Shown: piece after piece, positions 6,541 to 14,881 of the stretch
Position numbering within the stretch: the first letter of the stretch is position 1
How the letters are laid out: every line of letters begins with the position of its first letter
Origin: Nocardia abscessus
Lineage (GTDB): Bacteria; Actinomycetota; Actinomycetes; Mycobacteriales; Mycobacteriaceae
Direction of reading: 5' to 3'
NCBI RefSeq assembly: GCF_015477775.1
Contig: NZ_JADLQO010000020.1
Location: forward strand, 1 to 64,000
Length of the DNA: 64,000 nt
Position numbers and translations under genes: made by a program
Notes under the pieces: model-generated
Seen by the model: the letters and a program-made list of their open reading frames with translations, nothing else
Told to the model about the DNA's origin: nothing
Databases searched by the model: none

Positions 6541-8781
6541 TCAGGCGGGTTCGATGCGGGCGGGGACGTGTTTGTGCCAGGGGGTGCCTGCGATGGCGTC
6601 GCGCCAGGTGAGGTCGGTGAGTTCGTTGGCGGCGACGCCGGTGCGGCGGGTGCCGTTGCCTGCGGGCAGGTCCAGGCCGAGGCCGTTGGGCAGGGAGGCG
6701 TGGCCGGGTTGCATGCGGTCGTTGGTTTCCACGGTGGCCACGGCGCTGCCGCGGCGGGTGGTGATGCGGGCGCGGTCGCCGGTGGCGAGGCCGAGGCGGG
6801 CGGCGTCGCCGGGGTTGAGCCGTAGTGCGCCTTCGGGGTCGCGGCGGCGCCAGGTGTCGTCGCGGAAGATGGTGTTGGCGGTGAAGGAGCGGCGCTCCCC
6901 CGCGGCGAGGACGAACGGGAATTCGGTGGTGGTGTGGGTGGCGGGTGTGGTGGGGAGTTCGCGCAGGGTGTGCAGGAGTTCGGGGATGGCCAGCGGGATG
7001 CGTTTGTCGGGGTGTGGGAGGTAGTCCCAGGCGTGCTCGTAGTCGTCGAGGGTGAAGGTGACTCCGGAGCGGCCGGTGAGGATGGCGTCGAACAGTGCGT
7101 CGGCGTCGCGGTGTCCGGCGCGGCGCATCGCGGCCGGGTAGACCTTGGCGACGCGCTGGGCCAGTGCCCACAGGACGGCCGCGGAGCGGGCGTTGTCGGG
7201 CAGGGTGGGGCCGAGGGTTTCGTACAGCAAATAGGGGGCCAGGCCGCCGAGGGATTTGTCGGTGGCCAGCAGTGCGGCGAAGGTCCAGGCGTAGGGGCGT
7301 CGTCCGAGTTTCGCGGCGGTGCGGAGCACGGCGAGTTTTCCGCGGCCGACGGCGCGGAGTTCGCGCAGCAGGCGGGCGTAGATCTCGGGTTCGGGCAGGG
7401 TGCCCGGGAGCGGGTCGAGGACGGGGGCTCGCAAGTGGAAGCTGTTGTGCGGGAATTCGAGGTTGAAGAAGGTGGCTTCCCATTTCTCGAATTGGCTGGC
7501 GGCGGGCAGAACGTAGTCGGCGTGGCGCGCGGTTTCGGTGAGGGCGATGTCGATGACGACGACCAGGTCGAGGGCGTGCAGTGCTTCGCGGAATGCGGTG
7601 GAGTCGGCCAGTGAGTGGGCGGGGTTGGCGGATTCGATGATCATCGCGCGGAACCGGTCGGGGTGGTCGGTGCGGATTTCTTCGGCGATGGTGTTGCAGG
7701 GCAGCATGCCGCCGAGGATGGGTGCGCCGGTGACGGGGCTGCGTTTGATCTGGCGGCTGTAGCCGGCCAGCGGCGCCATCCACGAATGTGGTTGCATGGC
7801 GCCCGGTTTGGCGAAGTTGCCGGTGAGCAGCCACAGCAGTTTGTTCAGGTAGGAGATGAGGGTGCTGTTGGGGCTCTGCTGGACGCCGAGGTCTTCGTAG
7901 GTGGCGACGCCGGCGGCGGCGGCGATGCGGTGGGCGGTGCTGCGCAGCAGGTCTTCGGGGATGCCGCAGATGTCGGCGTAGGCGGGGACGTCGATGTGGG
8001 CGAGGTCGGCGCGGACGGTGTCGGATCCGGTGGTGTGTGCGGTGAGGAAGGCGTGGTCGAGGAGGTCGTCGCGGACGAGGATCGCGAGCAGGGCGGCCAG
8101 GCACCAGGCGTCGGTGCCGGGACGTACTTGCAGGTGGATGTCGGCGAGGTCGGCGGTTTCGGTGCGCACCGGGTCGATGACGATCATGGTGCGGGCGGGG
8201 TCTTTGGCGATCTGTTGCAGGATGGTGCGGGCGCGGGGGACGCCGTGGGACTGCCAGGGGTTCTTGCCGAGGAATATCGCGACTTCGGCGTGTTCGAAGT
8301 CGCCGGTGGTGTGGCCGCCGGTGAGGTGGGCGTCGACCCATCCTTCGCCGGTTTTCTCTTGGGCGAGAGCGCTGGAGCGGTAGCGGCTGCCGAGGGCGCG
8401 GCGCAGGGCGGTGCTGTAGGCGCCGCCGAGGTGGTTGCCCTGTCCCCCGCCCCCGTAGTAGAAGATCTTGTCGCCGCCGTAGGTGTCCTTGACCGCGGTG
8501 AGTCGGGCGGCGATCTCGGAAATAGCGGTGTCCCAGTCTATTTCGGTGAAGGTACCGTCCGGTTCGCGGCGCAGCGGGGTGGTGAGCCTGGTTCCGCCGT
8601 TCTGGTAGTGGTCCAGGCGCAGCGCCTTGTTGCAGGTGTAGCCGGCGGAGGCGACGTGGTCTTTGTCGCCGCGGATCTTGGCGAAGCGGCGGTCCTCGAG
8701 CTGGATGAGCAGTCCGCAGTTGTTCTCGCACAGGATGCAGGCGGTCTTGTGCCACGTTCCGGTGGCCGTGGGGGTGCTCAT
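6541..8781 (-). CDS. Second molybdopterin (bis-MGD) oxidoreductase
   Basis: The 746-residue product has the N-terminal 4Fe-4S motif CILCENNCG with YTCNKA as fourth ligand, a central MGD domain with IFLGKNPWQSHG and MIVIDPVRTETADLAD, and a C-terminal barrel starting near FPFVLAAGERRSFTANTIF. It is only distantly related to the protein at 2187-4400. Again no Cys or selenocysteine stands at the expected molybdenum-ligand position (LAQEKTGEGWVDAH). ATG 8781 overlaps the stop of the enoyl-CoA hydratase-like gene by 4 bp (ATGA), so the two are translationally coupled. The reaction may therefore involve a CoA-linked or other organic acid, but the substrate is not known. Confidence 0.85.
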   Translation of the reverse strand: MSTPTATGTWHKTACILCENNCGLLIQLEDRRFAKIRGDKDHVASAGYTCNKALRLDHYQNGGTRLTTPLRREPDGTFTEIDWDTAISEIAARLTAVKDTYGGDKIFYYGGGGQGNHLGGAYSTALRRALGSRYRSSALAQEKTGEGWVDAHLTGGHTTGDFEHAEVAIFLGKNPWQSHGVPRARTILQQIAKDPARTMIVIDPVRTETADLADIHLQVRPGTDAWCLAALLAILVRDDLLDHAFLTAHTTGSDTVRADLAHIDVPAYADICGIPEDLLRSTAHRIAAAAGVATYEDLGVQQSPNSTLISYLNKLLWLLTGNFAKPGAMQPHSWMAPLAGYSRQIKRSPVTGAPILGGMLPCNTIAEEIRTDHPDRFRAMIIESANPAHSLADSTAFREALHALDLVVVIDIALTETARHADYVLPAASQFEKWEATFFNLEFPHNSFHLRAPVLDPLPGTLPEPEIYARLLRELRAVGRGKLAVLRTAAKLGRRPYAWTFAALLATDKSLGGLAPYLLYETLGPTLPDNARSAAVLWALAQRVAKVYPAAMRRAGHRDADALFDAILTGRSGVTFTLDDYEHAWDYLPHPDKRIPLAIPELLHTLRELPTTPATHTTTEFPFVLAAGERRSFTANTIFRDDTWRRRDPEGALRLNPGDAARLGLATGDRARITTRRGSAVATVETNDRMQPGHASLPNGLGLDLPAGNGTRRTGVAANELTDLTWRDAIAGTPWHKHVPARIEPA

Positions 8782-9749
8782 TCGCTCACCTGGTCGACGC
8801 GGGTGCCGTCCAGCCATGGTTGCGGGTCGGCGAGAAAGGGGGTGTCGGCGAGCCGGTCGAGGTCTTCGAAAAAGGCTTTGGTGGTGCGCGCGGCCGCGGC
8901 GGTGGTGCCGACGGAGACGAATCCGGCCTGTTCGGCGTCCAGGCCGCGGGAGAGGGATTTGTCGGGGCCGAAGTAGACGGCGCGTTTGAGTTCGGCGACG
9001 ACGACCGGGTTGCGTGCGGCGAGGCGTGCGGCGGTGGTCTGGGTTTCGGTGAGCAGGTCCTCGGCGGGCAGCACGCGGTGGACCAGGCCGAGGCGCAACG
9101 CTTCGCGGGCGGTGAACGGTGTGCCTTCGAGGGTGACCTCGATGGCTTTGGCGGCGCCGAGCAGGCGGGTGAGGCGTTGGGTCGCGCCGCCGCCGGGGAT
9201 GAGGTTGGCCAGTGTCTCGATCTGGCCGAGGCGTACGTGGTCGGCGTCGGCGGCGTAGCGCAGGTCGCAGGCGAGGGCGATCTCGTGGCCGCCGCCGAGT
9301 GCGGGGCCGTTGATGGCGGCGAGGTAGGCGACGCCGGAGCGGTTCATCCGCAGGGTGGTGCGTTTCCAGCGGTGGCCCCAGACCAGGCCGGTGCCGAGGC
9401 CTCCGCCGTGGCGTTCGACGAGGTGGGTGGCGCCGGGGACGCGAAGCGCGGCCGCGGCGGCGCGCAGGAACGGCGCTGCGGCGCGGGCGGGGACGAAGGG
9501 GTGTGGTCGTTCGATCATGCCGCTGAGGGCGGCGGGGTCGGCGTGGGTGAGGAAGCGGCCGGGTAGTCCTCCGGTGAGCACGACCGCGCCGACTGTGTCG
9601 TCGGTGTCGACCGCGGCGGTGAGGGTGTCGAGGTCACGGACGACCGCGGTGGTGACGAAGTTCAGCGGTGGTGCGACGACGCGCGCGGTGAGTACCCGCC
9701 CGGTGTGTTCGAGTCGGATGGTTTCCAGGTGGAGGTCGGCGGCGGGCAT
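8778..9749 (-). CDS. Enoyl-CoA hydratase/isomerase (crotonase) family protein
   Basis: This 323-residue crotonase-fold protein has the oxyanion-hole strands AAINGPALGGGHEIALACD and LGQIETLANLIPGGGATQRL. The second contains the Glu and Pro-Gly-Gly-Gly pattern of hydratases and isomerases. It is longer than a classic hydratase (about 260 residues), with an inserted segment around residues 75-140. The downstream molybdenum oxidoreductase gene overlaps it by 4 bp. A TetR gene lies just upstream in the same direction, and a copy of its presumed operator (9841-9858) precedes this gene, so the pair is probably TetR-controlled. It likely acts on an acyl-CoA. Confidence 0.82.
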   Translation of the reverse strand: MPAADLHLETIRLEHTGRVLTARVVAPPLNFVTTAVVRDLDTLTAAVDTDDTVGAVVLTGGLPGRFLTHADPAALSGMIERPHPFVPARAAAPFLRAAAAALRVPGATHLVERHGGGLGTGLVWGHRWKRTTLRMNRSGVAYLAAINGPALGGGHEIALACDLRYAADADHVRLGQIETLANLIPGGGATQRLTRLLGAAKAIEVTLEGTPFTAREALRLGLVHRVLPAEDLLTETQTTAARLAARNPVVVAELKRAVYFGPDKSLSRGLDAEQAGFVSVGTTAAAARTTKAFFEDLDRLADTPFLADPQPWLDGTRVDQVSE

Positions 9750-9840
9750 CGGCGGCTCCTTCGGTGCGCGTGTCAGCGGTCGGAAGGCGAGACTGTGTCC
9801 GCGCGAGAATGATTCGGGGGGTGGCGCGGCCTGTTCCCGA

Positions 9841-9858
9841 CTATGGCATTCACCATAA
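9841..9858. promoter_or_regulatory. TetR operator candidate, copy 1
   Basis: CTATGG-cattca-CCATAA lies upstream of the crotonase/oxidoreductase operon. The same TATGG-N6-CCATA dyad stands in front of the tetR gene at 10519-10536, which is strong internal evidence for a shared operator. Confidence 0.65.
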
Positions 9859-9897
9859 TGGGTGTGTCAAGGGCTGACGCGTTGCGCGGCGGGAGGC

Positions 9898-10509
9898 TCA
9901 GCTCGTGGCGGGCATCAGCTCGCGCAGCGTGGCGACCGCGTCGTCGAGCGGTGTGATGTCGCGGTGGACGCGGCTCAGTGCGATGGCGCCCTCGAACGCG
10001 GCCACCGTCAGCGTGGCCAGGCGCTCCGCGCGGTCGGCCGGCACGTCGTAGCGGGTCAGCATCCCGGTCAGCGCCTGCTGCCAGCGGCGGAAGATCTCCG
10101 CGGCGAGGTGGGCGAACTCCGGGGCCTCGTCGTTGGTTTCGACGGCGACGGCGAAGATCGGGCAGCCGGCCCGGAAATCGCTGTCGAGCAGGGTGCGCCG
10201 CCACATCGCGGCGAAGCGGTCCAGCGCGGCGGCGGGTTCGTCGTCTCGGGCCAGGCGCTCGATGTAGCCCGACATCAGCTCCCCCGCCGTGCCGACAGCG
10301 TCGGTGATCAGTTCGGTGCGTCCGCCGGGGAAGTGGTGGTAGACCGAGCCGCGTGGCGCGCCGGTGGCGGCCAGGACCCGGTCGACGCTGGTGGCGCTGG
10401 CGCCGTGCACGCGCAGGGAGTCGATCGCGCCGTCGATCATGCGCTGCCGCGCTTCGCCCCTGGGCGGGCGTGGGGTCTGGGCGCTGCGGGATCGACGCGT
10501 GGTTGCCAT
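9898..10509 (-). CDS. TetR-family regulator (LmrA/YxaF-like)
   Basis: The 203-residue protein has a TetR helix-turn-helix (RQRMIDGAIDSLRVHGASA, VDRVLAATGAPRGSVYHHFP) and a C-terminal domain with DSDFRAGCPIFAVAVE, typical of the LmrA/YxaF branch. It precedes, in the same orientation, the crotonase/molybdenum oxidoreductase pair. Matching CTATGG-N6-CCATAr dyads lie 10 bp before its own ATG and in front of the crotonase gene, so it probably represses itself and that operon. The inducer may be a CoA ester or the oxidoreductase substrate, but nothing in the sequence decides this. Confidence 0.88.
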   Translation of the reverse strand: MATTRRSRSAQTPRPPRGEARQRMIDGAIDSLRVHGASATSVDRVLAATGAPRGSVYHHFPGGRTELITDAVGTAGELMSGYIERLARDDEPAAALDRFAAMWRRTLLDSDFRAGCPIFAVAVETNDEAPEFAHLAAEIFRRWQQALTGMLTRYDVPADRAERLATLTVAAFEGAIALSRVHRDITPLDDAVATLRELMPATS

Positions 10510-10518
10510 ACCGCCATA

Positions 10519-10536
10519 CTATGGCCCCCGCCATAG
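10519..10536. promoter_or_regulatory. TetR operator candidate, copy 2
   Basis: CTATGG-cccccg-CCATAG is a perfect 6-bp-arm dyad 10 bp upstream of the tetR ATG. It matches copy 1 at 9841-9858 in arms and spacer length. Confidence 0.65.
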
Positions 10537-10587
10537 AAGGTGCTGTCGGTGCGGACCGGCCGAGCCGGTCCGCAACTGCGGCAGCGG

Positions 10588-11490
10588 TCACGCGGTGGGC
10601 TTGTGCACCCGGGTGCCGTGGAATTCCAGCAGCGCCGCGAGGGTCTGCTCGGGCGCTTCCAGTTGCGGGTAGTGGCCGATCCTCGGCAACTCCACCACGT
10701 CCGGGTCGGTGATCAGCTCGCGGTAGCGGCGCACCATGTGCCCGCCGGAAACGGGGTCGGCGGTTCCGTCGACCAGCCGGACCGGAACCTGGGCCTGCTG
10801 CAGGGCGCCCACCCAGCGCTGCCGGTGCTTGCGGCGCTCGGCCATGTAGCGGATCAGTTTGTGGCCGTTGCGTTTACCGTGCTTGCTGCACCACAGCAGC
10901 CAGAACTGGTGGAGTTCGGCGTCGGCGGGTTCGGTGTCGGGCCCGAACACCGCGGCCAGGCTGCGGTGGAAGGTGTGCTCGGTGCCCAGCACGCCGACGA
11001 GCGGGCCGAGCGGGCTTGCCAGCACCCGCTGCACCAGGCGCGGGCGGTGTGCCTCGGGGAACAGGCCGCCGTTGAGCAGGAACACCGATTCGACCCGCAG
11101 CGATTCCTCGCCCGCGGCGCGGCGTTCGGCGTCGCGGGCCAGCAGTTCCTGGGCGACGGTGTCGCCGTAGTCGTGGGCGAGGATGTGGTAGCGGTCGATG
11201 CCCTGTTCGCGCAGCAGGTTCTCGTGGATGTCGGCTTGGTCGGCGATACCGTAGTCGTAGTGGCGTGGTTTCGCCGACCAGCCGAAACCGATCATGTCCG
11301 GTGCGATGACCCGGGCGAATCGCTCGCACAGACCGGGCCAGATCCGATGCCAGTCCCAGGACGCGGTGGGAAATCCGTGGATGCACACCAGCGTCCCGTC
11401 GGCGCCACCGCCTCCGTCGCGCCAGAAGATCTGGTGGCCGCGGTGAGTGTGGCGTCGTCCGTTCGCCCGCCAGGACGCGAACTCCTCCAT
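10588..11490 (-). CDS. Alpha/beta hydrolase with Asp nucleophile (haloalkane dehalogenase/epoxide hydrolase/MEST-like)
   Basis: The 300-residue protein shows the oxyanion segment CIHGFPTASWDWHRIWP, the nucleophile elbow ILAHDYGDTVAQELLA with Asp instead of Ser, and the catalytic His in LPRIGHYPQLEAPEQTL. An Asp nucleophile marks the dehalogenase and epoxide hydrolase branch, and the HDYGD elbow is also that of MEST-like proteins. It should attack a C-halogen or epoxide carbon, or be a MEST-type enzyme of unknown substrate. It has its own promoter region and sits divergently from the antiporter gene at 11618. Confidence 0.8.
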   Translation of the reverse strand: MEEFASWRANGRRHTHRGHQIFWRDGGGGADGTLVCIHGFPTASWDWHRIWPGLCERFARVIAPDMIGFGWSAKPRHYDYGIADQADIHENLLREQGIDRYHILAHDYGDTVAQELLARDAERRAAGEESLRVESVFLLNGGLFPEAHRPRLVQRVLASPLGPLVGVLGTEHTFHRSLAAVFGPDTEPADAELHQFWLLWCSKHGKRNGHKLIRYMAERRKHRQRWVGALQQAQVPVRLVDGTADPVSGGHMVRRYRELITDPDVVELPRIGHYPQLEAPEQTLAALLEFHGTRVHKPTA

Positions 11491-11617
11491 GTTCTACCTC
11501 CTTGTCGTCGACAAGCATGGCGCGTGGTTGCGCCGGGCACAGTAGTTCGGTGGACCGCGCACGTGTCATCTACCGCGCGGGCCGTTTGCCGATCGTGCGC
11601 TCTGCGAGAATTCCACC

Positions 11618-13474
11618 GTGGATGTCGCGATCGGCCTGGTTGTTCTCATCGCGTCGGCGGCCGCGTTGGCGGCGCTGGCGCGTCGGTTCGGGGTCTCCGA
11701 ACCGTTGGTGCTGACGGTGGGTGGGGTGGCGGCGTCGTATCTGCCGTTCGTGCCGGAGATCCACCTGGAGCCGGAAGTCATTCTGCTCGGTTTCCTGCCT
11801 CCTTTGCTGTATACCGCCGCGATCCGCACGTCGCTGGTGGATTTCCGGGCGAATGTGCGCACGATCGCGTTGCTTTCGGTCGGTTTGGTCCTGTTCACGA
11901 CGTTCGCCGTGGCGCTGGTGGTGTGGTGGCTGTTGAAGGTGCCGTTCCCGGTCGCCGTCGCTTTGGGTGCGGTGGTGGCTCCGCCGGACGCGGTGGCCGC
12001 CACCGCGGTGGCGCGGCGGATCGGGATGCCGCGGCGGATCGTGACGATCCTCGAGGACGAGTCGCTGTTCAACGACGCGACCGCGCTGGTGGCGTTGCGT
12101 ACCGCGCTGGCCGCCACGGTGGGCGCGGTGTCGGTGTGGGAGGCCGGTGCGGACTTCCTGCTGGCGGCCGGTGGCGGCGCGGTGGTCGGGATCGTCGTGG
12201 CGTACGTGCTGGCGATGCTGCGCCGCCGCATCACCGATCCGGTCATGGACACCACGTTGTCGTTCCTCGCGCCGTTCGCGGCGTATCTGCCCGCCGAGGG
12301 CATTCACGCCTCGGGAGTGATCGCGGTGGTGACCTGCGGCATGATCCTCGGGCACAACGCGCCTGCCTGGCAGAGCGCCGCGTCCCGGATCGCCGAGCGC
12401 ATCAACTGGCGCACGATCCAGTTCATCCTGGAAAGTGCCGTGTTCGTTCTGATCGGGCTGCAAGTTCGCGCGATCGTGGAGGGTGCGTGGCACAGCGATC
12501 TCGATCACGTCACCCTGGTGGTGACGGCGCTGGCGGTGCTGGCCGCGACGATGCTGGCGCGTCCGATATGGGTCTTCGGCTCGGCGCTGCTGTCGCGCAG
12601 TCTCGGCAACGGCGAGGCGGTGCCGGTCCGGCATCTGGTGGTGGTGTCCTGGGCGGGGATGCGAGGTGTGGTGACGTTGGCGGCGGTGTTGCTGCTACCG
12701 CAGGACACCGCGCAATTGGCTGTGCTGAAACTGCTGGCGCTGGTGGTGGTGGGCGGAACGCTGCTGCTGCAAGGGACGTCGCTGCCGTGGCTGGTGAAAT
12801 GGCTGCGGTTGCGTGCGCCCAGCCGCGCCGAGGACGCGCTGCAGAAGGCCAACCTGTTGCAGCAGGCCACCGCGGCCGGTCTGGCGGCACTCGAGCAGCA
12901 GGTCACGCCGGATACCCCGGAGGGGGTGGTGCAGACGTTGCGCGACCGGGTGCTGTGGAAGGCCAACGCCGCCTGGGAGCGGCTCGGGCGGGCGGAGTCG
13001 GAACTGGTGACACCCACCGCGGAATACCGGCGGCTGCGGTTGGCGATGTTGCGCGCCGAACGGGAAACGGTGTTGCGCGTACGGGATTCGGGCGCCGTCG
13101 ACTACGAGATCCTGCAACATGTGCTGGCGCAGTTGGATCTGGAAGAGTCGATCATCGACCGCTTCGACGAGGCCGAGGAGGAGCGCGTCGAACCGCTGGC
13201 CGTCGCGGTGGCCGACGACGTCTGCGCGCATCTGCGGGACGCGCCGCTGGTGCGTGCGCACGCCGGTCCCGACGAATGCGCCGAATGCCTCGCCGAAGGG
13301 CTGGCCTGGGTGCATCTGCGGATGTGCCTGTCGTGCGGGCACGTCGCCTGCTGCGACTCCTCGCCGGGCAATCACGCGAGCAAGCATTACGCCGGGAGCG
13401 GCCATCCGGTGATGCGCAGTGTGGAGCCGGGTGAGGCGTGGCGCTGGTGTTTCGTCGACGAACTGCTCGGGTAG
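11618..13474 (+). CDS. CPA1-type Na+/H+ antiporter with C-terminal UBP zinc finger
   Basis: The first ~400 of 618 residues form a monovalent cation/proton antiporter with about 12 membrane helices, including the family segments VVAPPDAVAATAVARRIGMP and EDESLFNDATALVALR. A cytoplasmic helical region (about 410-530) follows, then a UBP-type zinc finger with DECAECLAEG, MCLSCGHVACCD and the paired His in GNHASKHYAGSGHPV. UBP fingers bind ubiquitin C-termini in eukaryotes; in actinobacteria this fusion is known but its ligand is not. GTG 11618 has no strong Shine-Dalgarno. The gene converges with the next tetR gene only 10 bp away. Confidence 0.85.
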   Translation: MDVAIGLVVLIASAAALAALARRFGVSEPLVLTVGGVAASYLPFVPEIHLEPEVILLGFLPPLLYTAAIRTSLVDFRANVRTIALLSVGLVLFTTFAVALVVWWLLKVPFPVAVALGAVVAPPDAVAATAVARRIGMPRRIVTILEDESLFNDATALVALRTALAATVGAVSVWEAGADFLLAAGGGAVVGIVVAYVLAMLRRRITDPVMDTTLSFLAPFAAYLPAEGIHASGVIAVVTCGMILGHNAPAWQSAASRIAERINWRTIQFILESAVFVLIGLQVRAIVEGAWHSDLDHVTLVVTALAVLAATMLARPIWVFGSALLSRSLGNGEAVPVRHLVVVSWAGMRGVVTLAAVLLLPQDTAQLAVLKLLALVVVGGTLLLQGTSLPWLVKWLRLRAPSRAEDALQKANLLQQATAAGLAALEQQVTPDTPEGVVQTLRDRVLWKANAAWERLGRAESELVTPTAEYRRLRLAMLRAERETVLRVRDSGAVDYEILQHVLAQLDLEESIIDRFDEAEEERVEPLAVAVADDVCAHLRDAPLVRAHAGPDECAECLAEGLAWVHLRMCLSCGHVACCDSSPGNHASKHYAGSGHPVMRSVEPGEAWRWCFVDELLG

Positions 13475-13484
13475 CGGTGCGGAC

Positions 13485-14033
13485 TCAGCGCTGGGCGTGG
13501 GAGTAGATCAGTCGCGCGTATTCGGCCAGCAGCCGGTCCAGTGACAGGTTCTCCCCGCCCGCGGCGATCTGCTGGTAGCCGACGAGCATCGCCATGCCCA
13601 GCGAGGTGACCACGGCGGCGGTGTCGTCGTCGCCGACGACCCCTCTGACCGCCTTGTGCACGGTGCGCCTGCGGGATTCGTCGACACGTTTGAGGGCGAG
13701 GTTGACCGATTCGTCGTTGGCCGCCCAGGCGCGGATCGCGGCTTCGGCGGCGTGATGCAGCCCGGCGGCGAGGTCGGACATCGCGCGGATGTCGTCGTCG
13801 GGGTTGCCCTTGTTGAACGGCATGGTGCCCAGGATGCGCACCTGGCGGTTCTCCCAGTGCTCGAGCAGGGCGTCGACGAATCCCTGCCAGCTGCCGAAGT
13901 GGTGGTAGAACGACCCGCTGGTGACGCCGAGCTGCCGGCACAGCACACCGATGTTGAGACCCTTGAAGCCGAGTTCGGCGAGCACTGCCAAGCCGGTGTC
14001 GAAGTACTGCTCCTTGGTGACCACTCGTGACAT
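13485..14033 (-). CDS. TetR-family regulator
   Basis: This 182-residue protein carries the HTH sequence VLCRQLGVTSGSFYHHFGSW near residues 28-47. The C-terminal ligand domain has VVTSLGMAMLVGYQQI but no recognised subfamily signature. A 27-bp dyad (14052-14078) lies 18 bp upstream of its ATG and is probably its operator. It is divergent from a second tetR gene at 14248, whose own and different dyad lies at 14215-14238, so the 214-bp spacer appears to hold two separate control sites. The target beyond itself is unknown. Confidence 0.87.
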   Translation of the reverse strand: MSRVVTKEQYFDTGLAVLAELGFKGLNIGVLCRQLGVTSGSFYHHFGSWQGFVDALLEHWENRQVRILGTMPFNKGNPDDDIRAMSDLAAGLHHAAEAAIRAWAANDESVNLALKRVDESRRRTVHKAVRGVVGDDDTAAVVTSLGMAMLVGYQQIAAGGENLSLDRLLAEYARLIYSHAQR

Positions 14034-14051
14034 ACGTGCGCCGTTCTCTTC

Positions 14052-14078
14052 GTTCGGTCAGGGGGGGAGGGACCGAAC
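14052..14078. promoter_or_regulatory. Inverted repeat, operator candidate for the minus-strand TetR
   Basis: GTTCGGTC and GACCGAAC form perfect 8-bp arms around a G-rich 11-bp centre, just upstream of the tetR gene ending at 13485. Its sequence is unrelated to the second dyad in the same spacer. Confidence 0.55.
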
Positions 14079-14214
14079 AGTACCCCATCGTAGCGTCGGC
14101 CGGACCGAGCTCGGGAAGTACCGATGCGTACCCCGAGAGGACTCGCCAGTACCTGTTACCTGCGGCAATAGTTAGTGGCCATGACCGATCAGGCGTGGGA
14201 GGGCTCGTGCCCCC

Positions 14215-14238
14215 ATAGCAGAGCAAGCGCTCTGTTAT
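14215..14238. promoter_or_regulatory. Inverted repeat, operator candidate for the plus-strand TetR
   Basis: ATAGCAGAGC and GCTCTGTTAT form 10-bp arms with one mismatch around AAGC, ending 9 bp before ATG 14248. Overlap with the ribosome-binding region suggests direct autorepression. Confidence 0.6.
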
Positions 14239-14247
14239 GGTGTGGTC

Positions 14248-14850
14248 ATGCCCCGCCCCCGGACGCACGACCCCGACACCGTGCTCGATGCCGCGGAAGC
14301 CCTGGCCGTTCGCTCCGGCCCCGCCGCGGTCACCACACGCGCGGTCGCGGCCGCCACCGGCATCTCCAACGGCGCGATCTACCACACCTTCGGATCGCGC
14401 GCGGAACTGCTCGGGCGCACCTGGTTACGCGCCGCGCGCCGCTTCCTCGACCTGCAGACCACGCTGGTCACCACGGCCCTGGATGGGCGCGACGGCGTCG
14501 AGGCGGTGGTCGCGGCCGCCGAGGCGCCCGCGCTGTTCGCCGAGCGCTACCCGGACTCGTCGCGGCTGCTGCTGGCCGTGCGGCGCGAGGAGTTGCTGGG
14601 CGAACTACCCGAGGGCATCGCAGGTGAACTCGCTGCCACCGACGAGGTCCTCGTCGAGCTGCTGGTCCGGCTGTCACGGCAGCTGTGGCAGCGCGGCGAC
14701 CGCCGGGCCGTCGACGTCATCACCCTGTGCCTGGTCGATCTGCCCACCGCGGTGCTGCTGCGCCGCGACCGGCTCACCGATCCCCGCGCGCGGGAATACC
14801 TCCGTGGCGCCGTGCGCGCCGTGCTCGCGCTCGGCCCACCGCCGCCGTGA
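14248..14850 (+). CDS. TetR-family regulator preceding a crotonase gene
   Basis: The product of about 200 residues has a TetR HTH (VTTRAVAAATGISNGAIYHT) and a helical ligand domain. ATG 14248 is used; GTG 14242 is in frame and also possible. A dyad operator candidate abuts the start. The enoyl-CoA hydratase-like gene begins 31 bp after the stop in the same direction, so the two probably form an autoregulated pair acting in acyl-CoA metabolism. Confidence 0.87.
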   Translation: MPRPRTHDPDTVLDAAEALAVRSGPAAVTTRAVAAATGISNGAIYHTFGSRAELLGRTWLRAARRFLDLQTTLVTTALDGRDGVEAVVAAAEAPALFAERYPDSSRLLLAVRREELLGELPEGIAGELAATDEVLVELLVRLSRQLWQRGDRRAVDVITLCLVDLPTAVLLRRDRLTDPRAREYLRGAVRAVLALGPPPP

Positions 14851-14881
14851 TCTTCCTCGATTCCGGACGAAAGGAACCCAC

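Noticed and set aside
5357..8755. 1132-codon minus-strand open frame
   Set aside because: It is antisense or frame-shifted to two real genes, extremely Arg/Pro/His-rich, and carries no motif; high GC creates such frames.
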